From Hyphomicrobiaceae bacterium (GTDB lineage Bacteria > Pseudomonadota > Alphaproteobacteria > Rhizobiales > Hyphomicrobiaceae), in NCBI GenBank assembly GCA_021730785.1, contig JAKFWF010000024.1:1-64000 (forward strand): a stretch of DNA of 64,000 nucleotides, read 5' to 3'. Below are positions 52,793 to 60,276 of this stretch, piece by piece. Below the pieces are notes generated by a model. The model was not told the DNA's origin. It ran no database searches and worked only from the letters and a program-made list of their open reading frames with translations. Position 1 is the first letter of the stretch; every line of letters begins with the position of its first letter. A program made the translations under genes and the position numbers.

Positions 52793-53458
52793 CTATTTTG
52801 CCATCTCGATCGACAGGTCGTCGAACTGCATCACGCTGTCGGCTTTCGTCCACAGGCCGACCCTGCCGGCCTTGTCGAACGCCTTGTCCTCGACCTCGTA
52901 GAGTTCCCGGCCGTTGAGCGAGATCTTGAAGGTCGCGCCGCGCACCGACACGGCAAGCGTATTCCAACCGGCCTTCGTCACGGGCGCCTTCGCGCCATAT
53001 GTGCGGCCCTGCCCCTTGACCGGTAGGTCGATGCGGCGCCCATCCTTGACGATGTAAGTAACGACATTGTCTTCGAGCGCGTTGGCCCGCACGATGTAGT
53101 AGTTGTTGGCGTCCTTCATGCGCCAGATCAGCCCGGCGCCCTGGTCGGTCGTGCCGGAGATCGCCTTGAATTTCACGGACAGGTCGACGTTGGCGGTTTC
53201 AAGTTTGTCATAGCTCAGAATCGGGAAGCGCGAATCGCCGCCTGCTGAAAATTGCTGCACGACCATCTTGCCGCTCGGCGCGTCGGCCGTTTCCACCAGC
53301 TTCCAGTCGGCGGCTATGCCCCGGCCGGTGGTCGCTTGCGTGAACCCGCTCGGCACGGTGCCGACCGGACCTGACTGCTCGAAGGTAATGGTTTCTGCGC
53401 CAGCCAGGCTGTTGAAGGCTGCAAGTGCTGAAAGGGTCGTGACGGCACCTCTGAACAT
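52793..53458 (-). CDS. exported concanavalin-A-like (DUF1080/3-keto-disaccharide hydrolase type) protein
   Basis: A 221-residue protein with a signal peptide (FRGAVTTLSALAAFNSLAGA, cleavage before ETITF). The mature part is a beta-sandwich of the DUF1080/LamG kind, recognised by VDLSVKFKAISGTTDQGAGL, then NNYYIVRANALEDNV and a final VGLWTKADSVMQFDDLSI. GGAGCTGAGC precedes the ATG. It follows the dipeptide transporter operon by 81 bp on the same strand and may be co-transcribed. Its ligand is probably a sugar or polymer. Confidence 0.78.
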   Translation of the reverse strand: MFRGAVTTLSALAAFNSLAGAETITFEQSGPVGTVPSGFTQATTGRGIAADWKLVETADAPSGKMVVQQFSAGGDSRFPILSYDKLETANVDLSVKFKAISGTTDQGAGLIWRMKDANNYYIVRANALEDNVVTYIVKDGRRIDLPVKGQGRTYGAKAPVTKAGWNTLAVSVRGATFKISLNGRELYEVEDKAFDKAGRVGLWTKADSVMQFDDLSIEMAK

Positions 53459-53539
53459 GCTCAGCTCCAATGTTTTGTGGCGCCGCACGCTGGCGCGCCG
53501 GTGCGTTCCTATCGAGGCAAGGTGTCGATGGTCAGTGTC

Positions 53540-54547
53540 TCACCTTATGTCATTGAGGTGGCAGGCAGACAATCGTCCAGGCGCGATTTCACGTAATGCC
53601 GGCGCCTCGATCCGGCAGCGCTCGGTGGCGTGCGGACAGCGCGGATGGAAGTGGCAGCCGGGCGGCGGGTCGAGCGGCGAGGGGATTTCGCCTTTGATCG
53701 GCGCGAACTTGCGTTTTTCACGGCCAAGTCGCGGCACCTCCGCCAACAGTGCCTGCGCGTAGGGGTGGTTCGGGCCTTGTTCGATCAAGGCGACCGTCGG
53801 CGCCATTTCGACGATGCGGCCGAGATACATGATGATGATGCGGTCGGCGATGTGCTGGACGACGCCGAGATCATGACTGATGAACAGGTAGGTCAGGTCG
53901 AAATCGCGGCGCAAATCCATGAACAGGTTGATCACTTGGGCCTGGATCGAGACGTCGAGCGCGGCGATCGCCTCGTCACACACCAGGAACTCGGGCTTGA
54001 CGGCCAGCGCGCGGGCGATGCCGATGCGGCTCCTCTGGCCGCCCGAGAATTGGTGCGGATAGCGGCGCTTGAACTCGGGCGCGAGGCCGACGCGGGCCAG
54101 CATGGCGTCGACGTAGGCCGGCAAATCGCCAGCGGTGGTCAGGCCGTGGACCAGCGGCGCTTCGCCGACGATCGCCTCGACGCGGGCGCGCGGGTTGAGC
54201 GAGGCGTAGGGGTCCTGGAAGATCATCTGCACGGCAAGGCGCGCAGCTAACGCCGAACGCCCATCGAGCGTGGCGCGATCCTGGCCCTTGAACAGCACCT
54301 GTCCCTCGGTCGCCGGCAGCAGACCTGCAATCATGCGGCCGAGCGTCGACTTCCCGCAGCCGGACTCACCGACGAGCCCCACCACTTCGCCCTTGGCGAT
54401 GGCGAGGTCGACTGAATCAACCGCATGCACCGTTTCCTCGACCTGACCCGAGCCGAGTCGGGCTGCGATTTTGCCGGCAAGGTCGAGGCGTTTGACGAAG
54501 CGCTTCGACAGGCCGCGGGCCTCGATGACGGCGGGAGCAGCACTCAT
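53540..54547 (-). CDS. oligopeptide/dipeptide ABC ATP-binding protein, DppF-type
   Basis: A 335-residue ATPase. Walker A is LVGESGCGKSTLGRMIAG, the signature FSGGQRSRIGIARAL, Walker B FLVCDEAIAALD and the switch histidine is in LFISHDLGVVQHIAD. The C-terminal DPPPGCHFHPRCPHATERC is the Cys-rich oligopeptide-transporter tail that can hold an iron-sulfur cluster. It overlaps dppD-like by 4 bp. Together they energise the permeases encoded upstream. Confidence 0.9.
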   Translation of the reverse strand: MSAAPAVIEARGLSKRFVKRLDLAGKIAARLGSGQVEETVHAVDSVDLAIAKGEVVGLVGESGCGKSTLGRMIAGLLPATEGQVLFKGQDRATLDGRSALAARLAVQMIFQDPYASLNPRARVEAIVGEAPLVHGLTTAGDLPAYVDAMLARVGLAPEFKRRYPHQFSGGQRSRIGIARALAVKPEFLVCDEAIAALDVSIQAQVINLFMDLRRDFDLTYLFISHDLGVVQHIADRIIIMYLGRIVEMAPTVALIEQGPNHPYAQALLAEVPRLGREKRKFAPIKGEIPSPLDPPPGCHFHPRCPHATERCRIEAPALREIAPGRLSACHLNDIR

Positions 54548-55524
54548 GCCGGCACCTCGACCAGCGGCCGGATGCAGCGCACCTGTCGTCCCGGTGACGG
54601 CTCGGCAACCGCCGGCTCGTCCGCACAGGCCGGCAATACCTTGCTGCAACGCGCGGCAAAGGCGCACCCGCGGCCGAGGTTCAGCAGCGACGGCGTCATG
54701 CCCGGGATCTGCGTCAGGCGCGTGCCGCGCTGGTTGCGCGTCGGCACCGAGCCGAGCAGACCCTGCGTATAGGGATGCAGGGGCCGCGCGATCACCTCGT
54801 CGGCGGTGCCGGTCTCGACGATGCGGCCCGCGTACATGACGGCGATGCGGTCGGCGAGCGCTGAAATCACCGCAAGGTCGTGCGTGATCCACAGCATGGC
54901 CGTGCCGGTCTTGCGGCACAACTCCTGCGCCTCGTGCAGGATCTGCGCCTGGATCGTGACGTCGAGTGCGGTGGTCGGCTCATCGGCGATGACGAGATCG
55001 GGCTTGTTGATGAAGGCAATGGCGATCGCAACGCGCTGGCGCATGCCGCCGGATAGTTCGTGCGGATAAGCCTTGAGACGCCGCTCGGGTGCTGGAATAC
55101 CAACGAGGCTCAGCGCCTCTCGTGCGCGTTCGAGGGCCTCGCCGTTGCTCACCCTGGCATGTGCCTGCACGGTCTCGACCATCTGCGTGTCGATGCGCAG
55201 GACCGGGTTCAACGTCATCATCGGGTCCTGGAAAATCATGGCGATGCGGTTGCCCCGCAAGCCACGCAGGCTGTCCTCATCGAGCTTGGTGATGTCCTCA
55301 TCCTTGAAGCGCACGGCGCCCGAGACAATGCGGCCTGGCGGATCGACGAGCCCGAGGATCGAAAAGCCGGTGATCGACTTGCCCGAGCCCGACTCACCGA
55401 CGAGACCCAGGATCTCGCCCGGGCGCACGTCGAAGCTCACCCCATCCACCGCCTTCACCACGCCGGCGCGCGTGAAGAAGTGGGTTTTGAGGTTCTCGAC
55501 GCTGAGGGTGGGGCTGTGGGTCAT
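54544..55524 (-). CDS. oligopeptide/dipeptide ABC ATP-binding protein, DppD-type
   Basis: A 326-residue ATPase. Walker A is [18 protein letters not shown], the signature [15 protein letters not shown], Walker [15 protein letters not shown] and the switch histidine is in [11 protein letters not shown]. The Cys-containing tail ([15 protein letters not shown]) is typical of the family. Its ATG overlaps the stop of the PemK-like toxin gene by 4 bp, so its translation is coupled to the toxin rather than to a transporter permease, an unusual arrangement. Confidence 0.9.
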   Translation of the reverse strand: MTHSPTLSVENLKTHFFTRAGVVKAVDGVSFDVRPGEILGLVGESGSGKSITGFSILGLVDPPGRIVSGAVRFKDEDITKLDEDSLRGLRGNRIAMIFQDPMMTLNPVLRIDTQMVETVQAHARVSNGEALERAREALSLVGIPAPERRLKAYPHELSGGMRQRVAIAIAFINKPDLVIADEPTTALDVTIQAQILHEAQELCRKTGTAMLWITHDLAVISALADRIAVMYAGRIVETGTADEVIARPLHPYTQGLLGSVPTRNQRGTRLTQIPGMTPSLLNLGRGCAFAARCSKVLPACADEPAVAEPSPGRQVRCIRPLVEVPA

Positions 55525-55961
55525 TCGGTGCGCGGGATCCGGCGGCTGCGACGGGCACGTTCCAGGAGTACGAAGCGCCGTCGCACTTCAATAAAGAACC
55601 GAGCCGGCAACAATCCGTACGCAAAAGGGGAATCAGATCGACCGCTTGTGCGCTTCAAGTCGGGACCTGGCCACAAAAAATCATTTGATTCAGATACGAT
55701 GATCCACGATTGATCTTGATCCAATCCCAGTGATTTCTTGATAGCGGTAGGCAGTTCGATGGCATCATCAGGACTTGCAGGCTGCACATGGGTTATAGGC
55801 ACGATGATCACCCGCTGACTATCATCTCCTTCCATCGTCACGGCCAGAACGATCACACATGGACGATCTTTTGCGCCCTGCTCACGACCGGCATCGTACT
55901 CGTGCGACCACAGGAAGCTATACCGAACGACGAGACCCGGCTCAGGTTTTGGAAGGCTCAC
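55521..55961 (-). CDS. PemK/MazF-like toxin
   Basis: A 146-residue protein. VVRYSFLWSHEYDAGREQGA, then DRPCVIVLAV, and QRVIIVPITHVQPASPDDAI resemble the core of PemK/MazF-type ribonuclease toxins (basic loop, then V-x-P-I-T). The C-terminus is Arg-rich (VRRRFVLLERARRSRR). Its start overlaps the Phd-like antitoxin stop by 4 bp and its stop overlaps the dppD-like start by 4 bp. Such toxins cut mRNA when the antitoxin is degraded. Similarity to MazF is moderate, so the catalytic role is inferred. Confidence 0.72.
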   Translation of the reverse strand: MSLPKPEPGLVVRYSFLWSHEYDAGREQGAKDRPCVIVLAVTMEGDDSQRVIIVPITHVQPASPDDAIELPTAIKKSLGLDQDQSWIIVSESNDFLWPGPDLKRTSGRSDSPFAYGLLPARFFIEVRRRFVLLERARRSRRIPRTE

Positions 55962-56278
55962 GGGTTCCAGTCCTTGATCAGATCATTGAGGTGATCGTGA
56001 CGAGGATCCATCTCTGAAGCCTCGATCAAGGCGAGCAGGTCATCCGGCATCTCGCCCGCGCGCCGCACGATGCGCTCGCGACGCTTCAGGCGGTGGTAGT
56101 CCTCGACCGCGATCAGCACGAGGCGATCACGCCCGTTCTTGGTGATGATCAGTGGCTCGACCAATGCCTGGTCGGCCAGTTCGCTGAAGTTGCGCACCAA
56201 TTCTGCCGACGAAACCCGGTTCGGCGCCTCGACCAGCCGGTTGGTCTCGGCTTCGGTCACGGTTGCTGTTTCAGCCAT
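55958..56278 (-). CDS. Phd/YefM-type antitoxin
   Basis: A 106-residue protein. RVSSAELVRNFSELADQALV is the Phd/YefM DNA-binding fold, LIITKNGRDRLVLIAVEDYH the second strand pair, and the acidic tail (DDLLALIEASEMDP) is the toxin-binding part. It is first of the pair, with GAGGAGCC before the ATG. A perfect palindrome at 56319-56336 upstream is a candidate autoregulatory site. The pair is inserted between the DppC- and DppD-type genes. Confidence 0.85.
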   Translation of the reverse strand: MAETATVTEAETNRLVEAPNRVSSAELVRNFSELADQALVEPLIITKNGRDRLVLIAVEDYHRLKRRERIVRRAGEMPDDLLALIEASEMDPRHDHLNDLIKDWNP

Positions 56279-56318
56279 GGTTACGGCTCCTCGAAGGCTC
56301 GATCTGCCTCAAACATAC

Positions 56319-56336
56319 GCAAAATACATATTTTGC
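56319..56336. promoter_or_regulatory. palindromic operator of the toxin-antitoxin pair
   Basis: GCAAAATA-ca-TATTTTGC, perfect 8-bp arms with a 2-base spacer, 41 bp upstream of the antitoxin start and just after the DppC stop. It is A+T-rich in a GC-rich region, as Phd-type operators often are. It could overlap a promoter that makes the antitoxin, toxin and downstream ATPases independent of the dpp promoter. Confidence 0.55.
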
Positions 56337-56343
56337 ACAACCT

Positions 56344-57276
56344 TCACTTCTTCAACCGTGGGTTCAGCACGTCGCGCAGCTGGTCGCCGACGAGGTTGAT
56401 GATCACGATCGTGATCAGCAACACGAGCCCCGGGAAGAAGCTGATCCAGTATTTGTGGCTCAGCATGTATTCGAAGCCGTTCGAGATCAGCAGGCCGAGC
56501 GAGGGTTCGGTCTGCGGCAACCCGACGCCGAGGAACGAGAGCGTGGCTTCGAGCGCAATCGCGTGCGCCGTCTGCACGGTCGCCACCACGATCAGCGGCG
56601 CCATGCAGTTTGGGCCGATGTGCTTGAACAAGATGCGGGCAGATGACAGCCCGAGGCAGCGCGCGGCTTCCACGTATTCCTTGCGGGCTTCGACCAGTGC
56701 CGTGCCGCGGACCGTGCGTGCGTAATAGGCCCACTGCACCGTGACCAGCGCGATGATGATCTTGTCGATGCCCTTGCCCAGCACGGCGATCAGCATCAGT
56801 GCGAGCAGGATTGCCGGGAACGACAGCTGCAGATCGACCACCCGCATGATCAGCGTTTCGGTGCGCCCGCCTGCATAGGCGGCCGTCATGCCGACGACCG
56901 TGCCGATGACCATCGCGATCAGGCCGGACGCGGCTCCGACCAGCAGCGAGATGCGCAGGCCGTAGATCATGGCGCTGACGAGATCGCGGCCGGCGCCGTC
57001 GGTGCCGAGCCAGTGGGTGTAGGCGCCCGATGATGATTTCGTGCCAGGCGGCAGGCGGCTGTCCAGCACGTCGACTTGGGCCAGATCATAGGGGTTTTGC
57101 GGCGTGATCCAGGGGGCAAGCGCTGCCAGTGAGATGATCAGCCCGAGCATCAGGAGGGCACCGGCTGCGACCCGGCTCTCCAGGAACTCGGCTGCAAAGC
57201 GCCGCAGCGGGGACTCCACCGCCGGCTTCGGCTTGTTCGGCGTCTCGACCGTGGCGGGCGTCTCGGCGATGCTCAT
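56344..57276 (-). CDS. oligopeptide/dipeptide ABC permease, DppC-type
   Basis: A 310-residue permease with about six membrane segments, a cytoplasmic N-terminus (PNKPKPAVESPLRR) and the DppC start pattern WITPQNPYDLAQVDVLDSRL. The coupling loop is YVEAARCLGLSSARILFKH, with the conserved E-A-A and G. GTDGAGRDLVSAMIYGLR is a family hallmark. It overlaps the DppB-type gene by 4 bp. It is followed by a toxin-antitoxin pair instead of the usual ATPase gene. Confidence 0.9.
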   Translation of the reverse strand: MSIAETPATVETPNKPKPAVESPLRRFAAEFLESRVAAGALLMLGLIISLAALAPWITPQNPYDLAQVDVLDSRLPPGTKSSSGAYTHWLGTDGAGRDLVSAMIYGLRISLLVGAASGLIAMVIGTVVGMTAAYAGGRTETLIMRVVDLQLSFPAILLALMLIAVLGKGIDKIIIALVTVQWAYYARTVRGTALVEARKEYVEAARCLGLSSARILFKHIGPNCMAPLIVVATVQTAHAIALEATLSFLGVGLPQTEPSLGLLISNGFEYMLSHKYWISFFPGLVLLITIVIINLVGDQLRDVLNPRLKK

Positions 57277-58250
57277 GCGCTGCCCTCGCCCAGCCGCACG
57301 CGCGGATCGAGAATGGAATAGAGAATGTCGACGACCAAGTTGATGATGACGAACATCAGCACGATCAGGATCAGGTAGGCGACGATTACCGGCCGGTCGA
57401 GGCTCTGGATCGCCTGGATCAGCAGCTTGCCCATGCCGGGCCAGGAAAAGATCGTCTCAGTGACGACCGAGAAGGCGACGAGATTGCCGAACTCGAGGCC
57501 GAGCACCGTCACCACCGGGATCAGGATGTTCTTCAACAGGTGCACGCCGATCACGCGGCGGTCGGGCAGGCCCTTGGCGCGGGCGAACTTGATGTAGTCC
57601 TGGTGGATGGCTTCCCGCGTGCCGGCGCGCGTCAGGCGGATGACGAGGCTGATCTTCAGCAACGCGAGGTTCAGCGCTGGAAGTGCGATGTGGGCAAGGC
57701 CATCGCGGGTGAACAAGCTGGACGACACGCCAAGGAACGAAGCGGTCGTGCCGCGCCCGGTCGAGGGCAGCCAGCCGAGGATGACGGCAAACACCATGAT
57801 CAGCATCAGCCCGACCCAGAAGGTTGGCAGTGAGAAGCCGACGATGGAAGCCGCCATGATGCCCTTCGAGAGCCGGGCGTCAGGCTTCAGGCCGGCATAG
57901 AGACCCAGCGGAATGCCGATGACCACCGCCATGGCGATGGCGGCGAGTGCTAATTCGATCGTTGCCGGCATGCGCTGGGTGATGACCTTGAGCGCCGGCT
58001 CGCCGAAGATGAAAGAGCGGCCGAGATCGCCCGACGCTGCCCCCTTCATGAAATGCCAGTACTGCTCCCAGATCGGCCGGTCGAGGCCGAGCGCGCGAAT
58101 GGCCGCCTCGATGTCCTTTTGATCGGCCTGCGGATTGATCAGCAGGTAGACGGGATCACCGACCACGTGCACGCCGAAGAACACGATCAGCGACATCACG
58201 AGCACGACGCCGACGCTCTGCATCAGACGGCGCAGGATGAAGGCGGTCAT
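57273..58250 (-). CDS. oligopeptide/dipeptide ABC permease, DppB-type
   Basis: A 325-residue permease with about six membrane segments, starting ILRRLMQSVGVVLVMSLIVF, typical of DppB. PIWEQYWHFMKGAASGDLGR and the coupling loop QDYIKFARAKGLPDRRVIG are family marks. It lies 25 bp after the binding-protein gene and is coupled by 4 bp to the second permease. Confidence 0.9.
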   Translation of the reverse strand: MTAFILRRLMQSVGVVLVMSLIVFFGVHVVGDPVYLLINPQADQKDIEAAIRALGLDRPIWEQYWHFMKGAASGDLGRSFIFGEPALKVITQRMPATIELALAAIAMAVVIGIPLGLYAGLKPDARLSKGIMAASIVGFSLPTFWVGLMLIMVFAVILGWLPSTGRGTTASFLGVSSSLFTRDGLAHIALPALNLALLKISLVIRLTRAGTREAIHQDYIKFARAKGLPDRRVIGVHLLKNILIPVVTVLGLEFGNLVAFSVVTETIFSWPGMGKLLIQAIQSLDRPVIVAYLILIVLMFVIINLVVDILYSILDPRVRLGEGSA

Positions 58251-58275
58251 GGTGTCGCCTCCCGGTCGTCGGCCG

Positions 58276-59853
58276 CTACTCTTTCGTCACGCCCATCACG
58301 AACGTGTATTCGTCCGCGCGCGGGGTGATCTTGAGGCCTTTCCTCGTGCCCCAGGTGTTGATCGGGTAGTGCGACGGGATGATCGCCACGTCGTCGATCG
58401 CGATCTCCACGGCCTGCGCCAGGATGCCAGCCCGCTTGCCGTCATCGACGGTTGCCTGCGCTTCGGCGATCATGGCGTCGAGCGCGGGGTTCGAATAGCG
58501 CCCGCGGTTGGCCGAGCCGGTCCCCTTGTCCTTGTCGAACGTGCCGACCAGCGGCTTCAGCGAGCCCGACGTCTCGCCCGTATCGGCGCTCCAGCCGACC
58601 AGGATGAAGGAGAACTCGGGCAGGCCGCCGGCGCCGGCCGAGGCGCGGCTGAAGAACACCGCCGGCGGCAACGTCTCGATCGAGGTTTCGATGCCGGCGC
58701 GGGTGAACATCTGGGCCACCGCCTCGATGATCTTCACGTCGTTGGTATAGCGCCCGTTCGGCCCGTGCATGGTCATCTTGAAGCCGTTCGGATAGCCGGC
58801 TTCGGCCAGCAGCTTCCTGGCCCCTTCGAGGTCGAAGGCGACGGGCTTCAGTTTGGCCGAGACGCCAAAGAACTGGTCGGCGAGGAACTGGCTGGCGGGC
58901 AGCGCCACGCCCTCCATCACGCGCGAGACGATCGCATCGCGGTTGATCGCCTTCGACAGCGCCTGGCGCACGCGCTTGTCACGCAGGGGGTTCTTGATCG
59001 CGCCGCCGTCCTTCGCCTTGATGAAGGGTGTCTCGTCGCGGAACTGGTCAAGGTGGAAATAGATCACGCGGCGCGACACGCCCTGGCTAAGCGCGATTCT
59101 GGGTTCTTTTTTCAAGCGCTCGATGTCGGCGGTCGGTACGTCCTCGATGATGTCGACGTCGCCGGCCAGAAGGGCTGCAACGCGTGCCGGGCCGGCCTTG
59201 ATCGGCTTGAACGTGATCTTCTCGAAGGCGGCCTTGGTGCCCCAGTAGTCGGGGTTGCGCACCATTTCAATTTTGTCGCCAGGCGTGAAGGACGCGAACT
59301 TGAACGGCCCCGTGCCGACGGCCGCCTTGCCAGAATTGTAATCCTCGGTCTTGGCGCCTTCGCCGGTTTTGCGCGAGACGATGAGTACGTTCGAGAGATC
59401 GTTTGCCAGCAGCGGATAGGGTCCCGGCGTCGAGAACTGCAGCGTCAGGTCGTCGATTTTTTTCAGCGTCTTACCCTTGGTGGAGGTGGCGAAGCTCGAC
59501 GGGCTGTTTGGCACGTTCGGCGCGCGCTCGAAGGTGAAGATCACGTCGTCGGCGGTGAAGGCCGAGCCATCGTGCCACTTGACGCCTGCTCGCAGCTTGA
59601 ACTCCCAGATGTTGCCGTCGAGGATCTTCCAGCTTTCGGCGAGGCCGGGGATCAGCTTGTTCGAGGGGTCCGTCTCGACCAGACGCTCGAAAACGTGGCT
59701 GAGCAGGCTGTTGTTCGGCGTCAGGTTATGGAAATGCGGATCCATAGCGGACGGCTCGGAGGCGAGCCCGATCTTCAACTCCTGCGCTGTGGCCGGCGCC
59801 ACGAACAGCGCAACCACGACCGCCAAACACCAATTCCGAACAGCTCGCAGCAT
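58276..59853 (-). CDS. oligopeptide/dipeptide ABC substrate-binding protein, DppA-type
   Basis: A 525-residue periplasmic binding protein of family 5. The signal peptide is WCLAVVVALFVAPATA with cleavage before QELKIG. SAMDPHFHNLTPNNSLLSHV, then WKILDGNIWEFKLRAGVKWH and FTFERAPNVPNSPSSF are diagnostic. The ATG at 59853 is preceded by AGGGG at a good distance; a TTG two codons earlier is the alternative. It starts the operon that includes the two permeases, the toxin-antitoxin pair and two ATPases. Peptide, nickel or glycoside ligands are possible. Confidence 0.88.
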   Translation of the reverse strand: MLRAVRNWCLAVVVALFVAPATAQELKIGLASEPSAMDPHFHNLTPNNSLLSHVFERLVETDPSNKLIPGLAESWKILDGNIWEFKLRAGVKWHDGSAFTADDVIFTFERAPNVPNSPSSFATSTKGKTLKKIDDLTLQFSTPGPYPLLANDLSNVLIVSRKTGEGAKTEDYNSGKAAVGTGPFKFASFTPGDKIEMVRNPDYWGTKAAFEKITFKPIKAGPARVAALLAGDVDIIEDVPTADIERLKKEPRIALSQGVSRRVIYFHLDQFRDETPFIKAKDGGAIKNPLRDKRVRQALSKAINRDAIVSRVMEGVALPASQFLADQFFGVSAKLKPVAFDLEGARKLLAEAGYPNGFKMTMHGPNGRYTNDVKIIEAVAQMFTRAGIETSIETLPPAVFFSRASAGAGGLPEFSFILVGWSADTGETSGSLKPLVGTFDKDKGTGSANRGRYSNPALDAMIAEAQATVDDGKRAGILAQAVEIAIDDVAIIPSHYPINTWGTRKGLKITPRADEYTFVMGVTKE

Positions 59854-60276
59854 CGTCAACCCCTTCTAACGCCATTAAACTCAACGTGACGCTAGCATGA
59901 TAAAACGAACCTCTGAAGCCTCTTGTCCATGCGTTTCACTCATGGACCGATGCGAAGTTCCAAGGGCATTCGGGGAGGTAGTGCAGTGAGCCGGGAAACT
60001 TTGGTTGGCGCCTGCGGTCGCACCCCACGTCCTCGCGTGGTGTTTGTGCGAAACTGCTTCGGGCTTTTCTATCAGATTTAAGCACGTTTTTCCTTGAACT
60101 CATTCCGGTAAAAACTACGGTGCCAGTGCGTCAAGCGTCGGGGAGACGCAGTCGGCGGGGGCTTCATTCACGGACTATCGGGTCCGCCCGTGGGCGACTG
60201 CGTGGACTTGCTGCTTGGTCGTGCAACTCCGGTTATGGTGCACGTTGGTAGCAGCCGTCGTCGAGGAACAACGCCC
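59854..60276. other. divergent intergenic stretch between the binding-protein and DUF937-OmpA genes
   Basis: About 420 bases. A 31-codon frame with GTG at 59986 and a good ribosome binding site (GGGGAGG) ends at 60081, but its product has no family character. A small stem CCACG-CGTGG lies near 60035. Otherwise I see nothing; promoters for both flanking genes are expected. Confidence 0.45.
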
